Under the pieces are notes generated by a model. It was not told the origin of the DNA. It did not search any database and saw only the letters and a program-made list of their open reading frames with translations. Positions 33,280-43,703 of a stretch of 64,000 bases of DNA are shown piece by piece. Numbering within the stretch: the stretch's first letter is position 1; every line of letters starts with the position of its first letter. Source of the stretch: Albugo candida. Its lineage: Eukaryota > Oomycota > Peronosporomycetes > Albuginales > Albuginaceae. The stretch lies in NCBI GenBank assembly GCA_905220665.1, contig CAJNAR010000025.1, positions 62,001 through 126,000 of the forward strand, given 5' to 3'. Made by a program: the position numbers and the translations under genes.

Positions 33280-35051
33280 ATGACGCATGTATCATTGGCC
33301 TTTGAAAGCGATGACATTGTTCCTACACGACGAATGCAAATCGACGAATCCGATGGCATACGCGTCGATACCGCATCCATCGATTCATTTTATGATATAA
33401 ATGGCTCTATTGATATCATAATAAGTAAAAATTATAAGAAAATCGCTCTCCAGTTTCCCGATTCATTGCTACGAGATGCTGTCCACGTTCAGCGATTGCT
33501 TCAGGTACGCTGATCCTCTCTCACTTTTGCAATATCTCATCCGACGCCGCCTGTAGGAGCAATTACGCGTGGAGGATCACACATTTGACCGCGTGTTTGT
33601 TTTGGGCGATACCTCTTACGGCAGCTGCTGTGTGGATGAGATAGCTGCAACACATTTACAGGCCGATTGTGTCATCCATTACGGTCAAAGTTGTATGAGT
33701 GCTACGTCATCACTTCCCGTGATTTATGTGTTTGGCAATAAACCGATCGACAACGAGCATTCGGTCAAATGCTTTTGTGAGCGATTGATAGATAAAGTCG
33801 AGAGACTTTGTTGTGGAAGCGATGTCAATCACAAGATAATCCTTCTATACGACCCCTTTTACTTGCATGCGATTAAAAGCATCTCCATACAACTCTCAGA
33901 TTGTATTGAGACGCTGCAGATGACCGTATTCACTGGCCAAACTCGGACATTCTATGATCCAATGCAGCCGGATGGAGTTGAGCAGGTCACAAATGGCAAC
34001 CCGATTTGGATTGGTGGACAAAGTATCCTCTTGCCAGAGGATTGTTCTTTGGATGATACGTCACAGCAGAATGATTATATCATTTTATATATCGGAACAG
34101 AATCTCAGCATCTCACAAGCATCCTCATGCGATTTAGTTCGATTCAGTGCATATCGTACGATCCCAAAGAAAAAAGCCTGCGTGAAGAGGGCTTAAAAGC
34201 CAACAAACTGTTAATGCGGCGGTCGGTTGTATTAGACGCATCGCGTTCGGCACGAAATGTAATCGCACTTGTAGCTATTTCTTAATGCAGAAAGCCAAAG
34301 AAGCGCGTATTTTTGGAGTTCTCATGGGCACATTAGGCGTCACTCAGTATCGAGATATCGTACAAAAGCTGCGAAGCTTACTAGCGCGGTAGAGTATCCT
34401 TTGATCTGTCTTTACAGCGTTACTTACCGCTTAGAATGACGCGCAGGAGTGGTCGGAAGTCGTATTTATTTGTCGTTGGCAAAGTGAATGTGCACAAATT
34501 AGCAAATTTCAGTGAAATCGATGCATTTGTGCTTGTCGCATGTCGACAAAACACACTTTTGGATTGCAAAGAGTTCTACAAGCCAATTGTGACACCATAC
34601 GAGCTGATTGTCGCGTTATCGGAAGGAACAGAATCGTGGAATGCGAATTACAAAAGCGATTTTCGCGATGTATTGCCGTTATTCCCAACAGCTGATGCAC
34701 AGGCGATTGAGAAGGAGGAATCGGACGAACCATTTTATTCCTTGATCTCAGGAACGTACACGAAGAATCCGCGTACAGATGATACACTTCAGTCTTCCTC
34801 GTGTGAAATCGATACCTTTGATGAAGGAACACTGGCGAAATGTCAACGCGGCGATCTCCAAGTATATCGAAGCCAAGCAGGTACGAATGCTCACTCAATA
34901 TGACACCAGACTTGATTGCATCTGTGCAGGCGAGTATCTGTCCCAAAGAGAGTATCAGGGCTTGGATCCACGTATCGGTAGGAGCCAGGCACATGCAGCT
35001 GTAACTGGGAAGAGCGGGATAGCAAGAGGCTACGACCATGAGCAGGAGTAA
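33280..35051 (+). CDS. DPH2: Diphthamide biosynthesis protein 2
   Basis: DPH2 pairs with DPH1 in the radical SAM-type Fe-S complex that starts diphthamide synthesis on elongation factor 2. Exons: 33280-33504, 33557 to about 34228, 34291-34388, 34435-34880, 34930-35051; with 34228 the total is 1563 nt, 520 residues. Family blocks are KKIALQFPDSLL, VLGDTSYGSCCVDEIAA, IHYGQSCMS, KEARIFGVLMGTLGVTQY, SYLFVVGKVNVHKLANF, EIDAFVLVACRQNTLLD, KPIVTPYELIVAL and the C-terminal YQGLDPRIG and KSGIARGY. The exon 2 donor is the only unsure joint: GT at 34226, 34229 and 34259 all keep frame, leaving introns of 65, 62 or 32 nt; the longer two fit the other introns here. Cysteines at the first and third Fe-S-type positions are kept. 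Confidence 0.92.
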
Positions 35052-35158
35052 TCGACGGCAGCTATAGTTGAGGTTTTGGTAATAGAGAATGGCTGCAAGA
35101 AGCATTTGCGGTTGAAATTCGAATCCTTTGTCTCAACGCCATTTTCTTATGACAGTTG

Positions 35159-36589
35159 ATGCGCTCCATGCGACAAATTCGTTTTTGTGACATTACAGAC
35201 TTCAAAAGTGCTCGTAATTACTTCATTTTAAGACTTTCTCCACGGATGGCGACCAATCTCGTAGCTAAAAGTGTTGATGATTACTTGGGCAAGAAGGAAG
35301 TGGCACAAGAATCCACGCAGCCTGAGATGAGTTCGACAGAGACCATGAAGGCGATCGTTTGGAAGGGGTCCAAGAAAGTTGCGTGTGAACAAAAGCCCAA
35401 GCCGCTTATCACCCATCCGAAAGACGTCATCGTCAAAGTCACCTACGCGAGTGTTTGCTCGGGTTCCGATTCGCATCTATTCTCTGGAGAAATTCCAACT
35501 GTCGATGAGGGTTTTATCATGGGCCACGAAGCCTGCGGCGTGATTGACTCACTTGGTGAGGAAGTAAAGAAATTCAAGCTCGGAGATCGCGTCGTCATAA
35601 GCTTTGATATTTCGTGTGGTGATTGCGCCCATTGTAAGCGCGAGGAGTTTTTCGCGTGTGATCGAACGAATGACTCAAAATTATGGGAGAAAATGTATGG
35701 CGGAACAAGTGCCGGTGCAATTTTCGGGTACTCTCGATTGCTTGGAAACATTCCAGGCTCCCAAGCAGAGTACGTGCGCGTTCCTTTCGCAGAAGTAAAT
35801 TGTTATCCCATCCCTCAAAACGTTCCCGCAGAAAAAGCGCTTTTCATTTCGGACGTTCTGTCAACTTCGCTGCATGCGGTCGAATTGGCTGACGTCGGTG
35901 AAGGAGACAATGTGATTATTTGGGGACTTGGACCGATCGGTTTATATGCGGCAAAATGGTGTCAACTGAAGAAAGCCAACACAATCGTCGGGATCGATAC
36001 CGTTTCTGAACGAATCCAGATCGCTCGCAATCGATTCAAAATCCAAGTGCTGGATCGAACAGACATGTCTTCTGAGCAGGTGTTGTGTTCCCTACGCGGA
36101 TATGTCCCCACAGGAGGTGCCGATGCAGTGATCGATGCAACAGGCTTTCGTTTCTCCCAGACGTGGTGGGATCGAGTCGAGCGAGCAGTCGGATTAGAAA
36201 CGGATTCTCCAGAGATTCTGACCGAGTGTTTCAACATGGTACGAAAGTATGGTCGCGTCTCGATCATTGCCGATTACATCGGGTACGCTCGTAACTTTCC
36301 AATCGGTCATGTTGTTCAGAAAAACTTGACTGTTCGTTCCGGGCAATGTCCCGTGCAAAAGTACTTTCGGTACATCATGAAGGCGCTTGAGGACGAGCGT
36401 ATCGATCCGACGCATATGGTGACGCATCTGATCAAGCTGGATCAAGTCCCAGAGGCCTATGAGAAGCTGTTTTACAAGGAGCAAGGATACATCAAAGTGT
36501 TGATCGATGTCGATTCCAAAGAGGATAAAAAACGTCTAGAGCAGTTGAAGAGTCGACACGAGGCTTCAGACGCTACGGTTCCTCCATAA
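35159..36589 (+). CDS. Zinc-dependent alcohol dehydrogenase, formaldehyde-dehydrogenase-like
   Basis: This single-exon medium-chain dehydrogenase has 476 residues from the ATG at 35159, or 447 if translation starts at MATNLVAK (35246). Catalytic zinc ligands are the Cys in YASVCSGSDSH and the His-Glu in GHEACGVI. The structural zinc site CGDCAHCKREEFFAC has all four cysteines. The NAD fold is seen in IWGLGPIGLYAAKW. The segment GYSRLLGNIPGSQAEYVRVP and the long insert before QTWWDRVE place it near the glutathione-independent formaldehyde dehydrogenase (FdhA) group rather than classical yeast ADH. The Arg-rich, hydroxylated N-terminus before MATN could be a mitochondrial targeting sequence. 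The C-terminal 25 residues are charged and probably disordered. Substrate is not certain. Confidence 0.9.
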   Translation: MRSMRQIRFCDITDFKSARNYFILRLSPRMATNLVAKSVDDYLGKKEVAQESTQPEMSSTETMKAIVWKGSKKVACEQKPKPLITHPKDVIVKVTYASVCSGSDSHLFSGEIPTVDEGFIMGHEACGVIDSLGEEVKKFKLGDRVVISFDISCGDCAHCKREEFFACDRTNDSKLWEKMYGGTSAGAIFGYSRLLGNIPGSQAEYVRVPFAEVNCYPIPQNVPAEKALFISDVLSTSLHAVELADVGEGDNVIIWGLGPIGLYAAKWCQLKKANTIVGIDTVSERIQIARNRFKIQVLDRTDMSSEQVLCSLRGYVPTGGADAVIDATGFRFSQTWWDRVERAVGLETDSPEILTECFNMVRKYGRVSIIADYIGYARNFPIGHVVQKNLTVRSGQCPVQKYFRYIMKALEDERIDPTHMVTHLIKLDQVPEAYEKLFYKEQGYIKVLIDVDSKEDKKRLEQLKSRHEASDATVPP

Positions 36590-36815
36590 GGTTTATGATA
36601 GGCATAAGTGTGAATAAAGGTGTCGCTTTCGGTAGACGGCATTTTTGAACGAGGCTTGAGACACCGTAACGGCTTATTCCAAACCACGAAATCAATACCG
36701 ACGGATCGAATCGTCCGCGCACAGGGAGAACCGCACATTTCCGCCTTTTCGTCTCGGCCTTTAATTAGAAAATGCGCACATTTGATCATTTGCCAATTTG
36801 ACTCCAATTGCGTTC

Positions 36816-38645
36816 ATGACAGTGAGACGAGGTTTGATGTGTGCATTGGCGCTTTCAGCGGTCTTCCAACCGATAGAGACGCGTCAACTTGAACCCGCCA
36901 AAACACAAGGAAATAAATCGGGAAAGCCTGCAGACACCAAGCAGTATTTACGACATGAGCCCATGTCCGAGAAAGATCCTGGTCGAGATAATGCGGATAA
37001 AGGGAGAGCCGTTGGGTTGCAGGATGTTGACAAAGGTTCTAGCCGTCCAGACAAGAATGCTGGAGGGAAATTGCCGGATGTTTCTGTTCCCGGAGTCGAT
37101 CCTGGCGCGCATGAAGTACCATTGAACACTGATACTGATCTTACTACACCACTTTCGACGGATACAACCGCACACGGAGATGACGCTGGACACACTTTTC
37201 CAATCGCTGAAGAACCACTGAAGAATGATACGGATCTCAGTGCACCAATTCCGACAATCCTTGCTAATGACTTGACGGACGTTCCATCCAAAGACGCTGT
37301 TCCAGACGACATTCACCTCGATGTTGATGCAAATGCGGCGAGTGGTTCCACTTTGAAAACGCAAGGCTCCAAGGCGGATCAAAGTGAGCCGATAACGCTT
37401 TCCGGAGATTCGGCTGTAAAATCGACCGTAATCGACCATGCTTCATCGACGAGTAGCGATGCTAAAGTCGATGAACCGATCGTGTCGCATTCGACTGACG
37501 ATGACAACCTTCCTGTGACCCGTAAGGAGCCGATGACAACTGGTTCGAATTCGGGTGTACGATGGTCCGCGACGGGTTCAGATGAAGGGGAGAAGGCAGT
37601 ACATGACGCTCCGGTAAAGAGTGACGTCGAATCACCTTCAGAGAACAGCAGTAAAGGTAGCGATGCTAAAGAACCCATTATGGTGCACGACAATATGGTG
37701 GGAAGTGATGTTGACTCGGAGAAAGCTGATTCACCGAGTAACGAGCAGAGGACCTCATCGGAACAAGGTTCGGCTTCTGGTAGTCAAATTGATGGAAACA
37801 CAACGATTCGTGCCTCTTCTATTGTTGATAACATTACACAAAACGACCTCGTTGTAGATAAACCGGTCGATGTATCGTCTTCGGAGGGAAGCTCAGCTAC
37901 TTCACAACCCGTGGAAGACAACGATGTGGCTAAAAATGACGATATAGATGACCTTGTTGTGTACGATGACGTCGATACCACTCCATTGGTTTTGATTCCA
38001 CCAAAAGTATTCACTCCGCCGACCTTGGATACGTCTTCTGGAGCTTCTTCTTCGAGCAGCAATGACGACAGCAATGTGGCAATCTCGATCATCAAAGATG
38101 TCAGTACAATGTCAAACTTGGCGTCATCCAATCTCGATGACGTCACATCTCCAATCGAGTCGTCTTCTTCCAGCTCTGGTGTCGTAAGCAAGCCTTTTAT
38201 AAGTCAAAATGGCCAAACGATTTCAAATTCTGACAATTCGACTCTTATTGATGGCGTTTTGGTCGATCAGTCTTCATCGCACGGTGACTGGGATGTGGCT
38301 CCATCTTCCGGATCCTTAGTGACGGCCCCGATTCCGCTACGAATAGCTTCCGAGAGTAAGCAATTCGCGTCGACCAATAAAGCCACAAATACGAAAGCTT
38401 CGTTCGCTGTTGCCGCCATTGCGGGTATTGTCGGTGTCGCAGGAATCATTCTCACGGTATTCGGGTATCGTCACCGCAGTCAGGACCGTATGAGGCGAAG
38501 CACATTATCGCATTCAGCAGTTGGAAATGATGCGGAAACAGAGGAACAAACGGGCTCAATTACGATTGAAAGAGCAGAAACAGATGCGGAGGGAACAGAC
38601 ATTGAAGGAACATTTACTAACGATATCAGCACGGTCACAGTTTAG
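36816..38645 (+). CDS. Ser/Asp-rich type I membrane protein with PDZ-ligand-like C-terminus
   Basis: I recognise no family. The 609-residue single-exon protein starts with a signal peptide (MTVRRGLMCALALSAVFQPI). A long extracellular region of about 490 residues follows, dominated by Ser, Asp, Thr, Val and Pro in loosely repeated short blocks (for example TDLTTPLSTDT against TDLSAPIPT, and runs such as SSSSSG). It has no cysteine-rich or globular core and resembles a mucin-like stalk. One membrane span (about nt 38400-38465, FAVAAIAGIVGVAGIILTVF) is followed by YRHRSQDRMRRS, a positive-inside stop-transfer. The cytosolic tail of about 55 residues ends in -STVTV, which fits a class I PDZ ligand (S/T-x-hydrophobic). 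A cell-surface role is inferred from topology only. Confidence 0.7.
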   Translation: MTVRRGLMCALALSAVFQPIETRQLEPAKTQGNKSGKPADTKQYLRHEPMSEKDPGRDNADKGRAVGLQDVDKGSSRPDKNAGGKLPDVSVPGVDPGAHEVPLNTDTDLTTPLSTDTTAHGDDAGHTFPIAEEPLKNDTDLSAPIPTILANDLTDVPSKDAVPDDIHLDVDANAASGSTLKTQGSKADQSEPITLSGDSAVKSTVIDHASSTSSDAKVDEPIVSHSTDDDNLPVTRKEPMTTGSNSGVRWSATGSDEGEKAVHDAPVKSDVESPSENSSKGSDAKEPIMVHDNMVGSDVDSEKADSPSNEQRTSSEQGSASGSQIDGNTTIRASSIVDNITQNDLVVDKPVDVSSSEGSSATSQPVEDNDVAKNDDIDDLVVYDDVDTTPLVLIPPKVFTPPTLDTSSGASSSSSNDDSNVAISIIKDVSTMSNLASSNLDDVTSPIESSSSSSGVVSKPFISQNGQTISNSDNSTLIDGVLVDQSSSHGDWDVAPSSGSLVTAPIPLRIASESKQFASTNKATNTKASFAVAAIAGIVGVAGIILTVFGYRHRSQDRMRRSTLSHSAVGNDAETEEQTGSITIERAETDAEGTDIEGTFTNDISTVTV

Positions 38646-38786
38646 TCCTTTTTAAGAGCTACTTTATATCTGTTTTCAAGAAGCTTTTTGCAATAAGAAT
38701 TCCATGCTTTGACGTAAATGTTGCTTGTAGTAAATGTGCTCCGATTGTACAACTGTTTTGTGGTCGAGAAACCCATTCAAGGTCCT

Positions 38787-39924
38787 ATGCGCTTCTCTTT
38801 GCACCGCGCTATACCCGCATGCAAACCGCTATCCAACGCCATTCGACAACAATGTCGCACAATGGCAACAGTATCCGACAAAATGAGTGTCCGTGACGCA
38901 TTAAACACCGCGTTGGATGAGGAATTGGAGCGTGATGAAAAGGTTTTTCTAATAGGTGAAGAAGTAGCCGAATACAATGGCGCCTATAAAGTCAGTAAGG
39001 GTTTATGGGAGAAATACGGTGACAAAAGGATCATTGATACCCCTATCACAGAAGCCGGGTTCACAGGTTTGGCTGTGGGTGCGGCGTATAACGATACAAA
39101 ACCTGTTGTGGAATTTATGACATTTAATTTTGCAATGCAAGCAATCGATCAGATCATCAATTCTGCTGCTAAACAATACTATATGTCAGCTGGGGATATA
39201 AATGTGCCGATTGTGTTTCGCGGTCCCAACGGCCCGGCTGCAGGAGTCGGTGCGTTCTTTCTGAAGAGCTTTGTATCGTTTACTTGATTGTATTTTTGTA
39301 GCTGCTCAGCATTCGCAGTGTTATGCAGCGTGGTACGGATCAGTGCCTGGACTTAAAGTTGTGGCTCCGTATGACGCAGAAGACGCCCGGGGAATGCTGA
39401 AAGCTGCAATTCGTGATCCGAATCCTGTTGTATTTCTGGAGAATGAATTGGTGTATGGGACCACATTTCCTGTGAGTAAGGAGGCGCAAGATAAAGACTT
39501 TGTGGTACCATTTGGTAAAGCAAGGATCATGAAGGAAGGAAGCGATGTCACGATTGTCGCATTTTCTCGCATGGTTGGTTTCGCATTAGACGCTGCCAAG
39601 GAGCTTGCAAAAGATGGCATCAACGTTGAAGTCATCAATCTTCGTTCTATCCGTCCTTTTGATCGGGAGGCTATCATCAAGTCGGTGAAGAAGACAAGCC
39701 GTATTGTAACAGTCGAAGAAGGCTGGGGACAGCACGGAATTGGAGCTGAGATTGCGGGTATTTTGATGGAAACAGAAGCATTTGACTATTTGGATGCTCC
39801 TATGGAACGGGTCACTGGTACAGATGTTCCAATGCCTTATGCAGAAAACCTCGAACGACTTTGTCTACCCCAAGTGGCAGATATAATCGCCGCAACAAAG
39901 CGAACAACGTATCGCAAACTCTGA
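38787..39924 (+). CDS. PDHB: Pyruvate dehydrogenase E1 component, beta subunit
   Basis: The beta subunit forms, with PDHA, the thiamine-diphosphate E1 of the mitochondrial pyruvate dehydrogenase complex. Two exons, 38787-39249 and 39302-39924, give 361 residues; the junction restores [17 protein letters not shown]. Blocks include [73 protein letters not shown]-type [12 protein letters not shown], and [16 protein letters not shown]. The N-terminus ([20 protein letters not shown]) is basic and hydroxylated, a mitochondrial presequence cut before about MATVSDKM. The frame is open to an earlier ATG at 38718, but that peptide lacks presequence character. Confidence 0.96.
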
Positions 39925-40069
39925 TGCAATGGTTGCTAATCGCATCTGATTTCAGTCCTAATTTGTCACATTGTCGGCACTAGCAATTCAGAGAATGATC
40001 TCTATTTTTCTTTTCATCACCATACTCCTTTGAGTCTGCTTTTCAACTTTTGACTGCTGCATTGGCCTC

Positions 40070-41595
40070 TTAATGGTTGGATTTTCTATGTCTGAAAGGC
40101 CTCATTATGTGATGAAATATGACATTCCATGTCGTCACTAGTGCCAGAATCATGACGAGATACGTCCCGAAATCTTCATATTCACGCCCGCAGATCATAT
40201 ACCATTTCTTTTGGTAGGGCAATTCTTGCAGTGGATGATTGCACAGTGTGAAATCTTCGTCATAGTCGTGCACACAGAGGTATTTGGGTCGGTAAAAGTC
40301 GAGATCTAGCCACGACATATACTCTTCGTTTTCGGTGCAGTCTCCGAGCATTTGATGATACCCAACTGATATGATTTTAGATGGGCTGAAAATGAAGATA
40401 GAGACGATTAACGTGAATGAGAATATGTACAGAGCGCGATTGATTGCATGCTTGCTTGCTGAATGAAACATTTGTGCGTCGTAAGTGCCTATGGGATCGA
40501 TTTCAGCTTGAACACGTGGATCATCTACATACACATCGATAATGAGAAATAGGGCGATACCTCAGCGACGTAAAGTGGACCTCTATGGGCGACGGAAATG
40601 CAGACGAATAGAAGGCTTATTCCAAGAATTATTGTCACCCACACCTACAGACTGATTCAACGGATTGTGATCACAAGAGAAACAAGACGCTCACCTGTGG
40701 ATGAATTTCGAGTAGAAGCACGATCATACCGTAAAACACTGTCAGGAACATACTTCCCAGAAACAAAGAGAAGAAGACAATCCACATCACACCAAGCGAA
40801 TCGCGTCGAATGGTTTCTTGACTGTGACCAAAATCGATGAGATACAGCCTACAAGATCGTGATGAGCCATTGAGATAGCCGCACAGAAAGAGATAACGCA
40901 CTCTCGTATAGCTGTATATGCCCAATGATATGCGAATGAATACAAGTAAAGATGCGCGATAGTCGAAATAGGGACATTATACACTCGATCTTGGACGTAA
41001 GGGTCTGTGTCATGGAATGTCCACCACAAGAGTTTTGATCCCAATAGCTCAAATGGGTACATAAGGAGCACAATAAAGAACGCCATTGCGAATGGTTGAG
41101 CGCTGATTTGTATTCTCAGTCGACTGGCAGCGATAAAAGAGCTTCGAGGACAACATCACGCAATTGGTTGACGGTGAAGCAATCGATAAACTCACATATA
41201 TTGCATTTGTGCGACTAATAACACGTAATAGAGCGGCAGATTGCTTGATAGAGGTATCTAAATTACAATTATGAATAAAATCGATAAGTAGCTGTCTACA
41301 TACATACAATCGCTGCGGCGTGCCATCGCCTGGTGTCATATATAAACAATTCCACCAGAGCCATTTGGATCGCCATTGAGAGCAGTAAATGCACGTTACG
41401 TTTTCCGGAAACAAACGCATGTTTCACAACAAGATATAATGTGATATAAGTCATCCCTTCAACAGCCAACAATGACGGATTCTCATGCAAAAGGCTCAAC
41501 ATTCTGCTGAAAACCATCGAAACGTATAGAGAACTGTCGAGTAGATTAATATCATAAATATGCAGTAATATTGTATTAATTCTGTTTCTGGTCAT
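40070..41595 (-). CDS. Multi-pass membrane protein of unknown function
   Basis: Six exons (41595-41308, 41257-41196, 41141-40902, 40821-40695, 40644-40581, 40524-40070) total 1236 nt, 411 residues, with all phases consistent. The protein has about eight hydrophobic spans, including the stretch coded by exon 5 alone (WVTIILGISLLFVCISVAH). A string PFELLGSKLLWWTFHDTDP lies in the middle and looks like the most conserved part; similar 'DxVGxKxLWWTxHDTDP' strings occur in uncharacterised protist membrane proteins as I recall them. No enzyme motif is seen. The start ATG lies 20 nt inside the 3' end of the upstream same-strand gene, in another frame; a later Met (MVFSRML) is possible. Confidence 0.7.
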
Positions 41596-43483
41596 GTTTC
41601 TGCATTCGGAACCGCAGCGCGCGATACAAAATATGAAGAAACAAAAGTGTCAGCATGAAGGCCATAGTAAAGACCAAGACGGATTGTGAAACGATTTCCT
41701 CATATCCCGCTTGAACCCTCGTGTCATTACTCTGTAATTCCACTCCCAACGGCGACGCTGTTGGTTCTATTTGATAGCAAGTGGAGCCCCTCGAACCATG
41801 ATCACAAGCACAAACGCCATTGATGCAATCTCCACGATGATTGCAGTGCGCACGGATCATACAGATGGGAACACTTTCCATCATCATCATTTCCATATCA
41901 TTGGAATACGCTCTCGACAAAGATTTAATATATCGATCCGCAGCGTAATCATATTCAGACATTGGATGATTCCCATACTGAAAATGGTGATTATCCATGG
42001 ATGGATACACCATTTGGAATGTCCCGCGTCGGGCGTACTCGTGCGCAAATTTGTATATTTGATAGCCTACGTGGGGAGGAAACCATCCTGGACACAAATA
42101 GCAGCTAGTATCCCACGCAAGCTGTGTGTTCGAACATCTTTGGGCACAAAAGTCTGGGGTGTGTGGGCGATTCAAAAAGGATTGCGTGGTGGGAATCGCT
42201 TGCGGATGAACACCGAGTAAGTGAAGTAATTGCTCGGTCAAAACTCTGTAGTAGTTTGACTCTTCCAAGTGCTCGGGGCTCGAGGCTTCCAAAATTGGGT
42301 CGGAGATAATTTGAATCAATTTTGGAGAGCCTTGACGATTTATCACAAATTCAAATCTGAAGATTTCAAAAAAACTATCTTTCAGACAATCTGACCGATC
42401 TTGGATAGAATCATTCAACATTTTGCTTTTACGACGTAGCTTTTGAAGACTGTCGATAAATACGCTTTCTGTGCTCACAATTGTATGAATTATCGCATCC
42501 TCCATCTCTTCCTCAAGTTGTGACGTGTCCAAACCTCGCAAGCTCAAGTAGATTTTGACTATTTCCCACATGTCGGGAATATCGCTCGTTATGGACTCTA
42601 ATGGCGCCATATCCTCGTTCAGTTTAATGAGATCAGGAAATTCCCATGGCGTTGTGTATGCTTCCGAGGTATCGTAAACATTTCTTGGTGCAGAGGCGTC
42701 TAATATGACCGGGTATGGCTCCTTAGCGATACGAATAGCTGCTTCCGGGTACATGTAAATCCTCATGGGTTGCAAGGACGTGATAGTCACATACATTCCT
42801 ACATCAAACTTAAACCCATCCAGTAAATAAGGTTCAATATAGTGCCTGACGTCCACCATTGCATTTTGATTGTCCAACAGTCGAGCAGCATCTCTCTTAT
42901 CAAAAATCATCGACCATGGCTCCATTTTATTTCTGTTTCGCGATACGTTACGCACCATATAGCGATTGTTAAACATTGGATCACGATACCGATCCTTATC
43001 AAACTTGCTATTGCTTCGATCAATCTGTTCAGCCACTTTCTTACTCGAGTAGTACTCCCCAGTGGCTATACTGCTGAGAAAATGATCTCCCTGAAGCGTA
43101 TGTCTCATACGTTGCCTCAACAAAGTTGCATTTTCCAAACTTTGAGAGCCTGGAAGTCGATTAAAGCGAAGATTGCATTGATTCGGGAAGATCAGCATTT
43201 CATAAATCCGCGAGGGTGCGTTGCTCCATACGAGTACATTCTTTGTTTCGTTGAAGATAGCATCCCAATCATTGCGCTTCGATTTGGGATCATTCGGTGT
43301 GACATACCGCTGCACTCCCAATTTGAGAAAACTTTGCATCAGAAGCGAAGTGTCGTTCACATCAGAAAAGTACACATAAGATGTATTGTCACCAAACACC
43401 AAAGCGATAGTGCTGGATGGTAAGCTCAATAGAAAGAAAACGACTCCAACACAATTGCACTTGCGAGCTTTTGAACATTCCAT
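41576..43483 (-). CDS. Secreted/luminal TTL-like protein with EGF-like motif and membrane span
   Basis: The single exon codes for 635 residues. An N-terminal signal peptide (CVGVVFFLLSLPSSTIALVFG) is followed by a region that follows the tubulin-tyrosine-ligase-like fold: HYIEPYLLDGFKFDVGMYV (TTLL: 'YI..PLLI.G.KFDLRVYV'), PMRIYMYPEAAIRIAKEPY, and FEIFRFEFVINRQGSPKLIQ. Then comes a Cys-rich segment with HCNHRGDCINGVCACDHG, an EGF-like pattern, and a C-terminal membrane span (about nt 41630-41690) with a short basic tail. Key ligase residues are changed: the Arg in 'KFDLR' is Gly, and the metal-binding 'LIEVN' reads LIQII. It is therefore likely a non-catalytic ectodomain. The topology places it outside the cytosol, away from tubulin. 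Confidence 0.75.
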   Translation of the reverse strand: MECSKARKCNCVGVVFFLLSLPSSTIALVFGDNTSYVYFSDVNDTSLLMQSFLKLGVQRYVTPNDPKSKRNDWDAIFNETKNVLVWSNAPSRIYEMLIFPNQCNLRFNRLPGSQSLENATLLRQRMRHTLQGDHFLSSIATGEYYSSKKVAEQIDRSNSKFDKDRYRDPMFNNRYMVRNVSRNRNKMEPWSMIFDKRDAARLLDNQNAMVDVRHYIEPYLLDGFKFDVGMYVTITSLQPMRIYMYPEAAIRIAKEPYPVILDASAPRNVYDTSEAYTTPWEFPDLIKLNEDMAPLESITSDIPDMWEIVKIYLSLRGLDTSQLEEEMEDAIIHTIVSTESVFIDSLQKLRRKSKMLNDSIQDRSDCLKDSFFEIFRFEFVINRQGSPKLIQIISDPILEASSPEHLEESNYYRVLTEQLLHLLGVHPQAIPTTQSFLNRPHTPDFCAQRCSNTQLAWDTSCYLCPGWFPPHVGYQIYKFAHEYARRGTFQMVYPSMDNHHFQYGNHPMSEYDYAADRYIKSLSRAYSNDMEMMMMESVPICMIRAHCNHRGDCINGVCACDHGSRGSTCYQIEPTASPLGVELQSNDTRVQAGYEEIVSQSVLVFTMAFMLTLLFLHILYRALRFRMQKHDQKQN

Positions 43484-43703
43484 TTTAATGAGAGCGCTCT
43501 ATTAGGGTTACCCGGTCGTGTTGAACATTTGGACTTCTTGCGCGTTCATAAAAGACGCAAAATAAACCCAAACGGAGAAAAAGTTGCCGGGAAAAGGATG
43601 GACATGCACTGCCAATCCGAATTCCACGTCTTCTGTTTCTACAGTGTGTGTTCCCTACATGAAAGAAACATCAACCGCGCAAAAAAAACAACACGTACGA
43701 GTG

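Noticed and set aside
36816..36960. RxLR-type effector motif after the signal peptide of the Ser/Asp-rich protein
   Set aside because: Candidate strings (RQLE, QYLRHE) do not fit R-x-L-R, and the protein has a membrane span and cytosolic tail.
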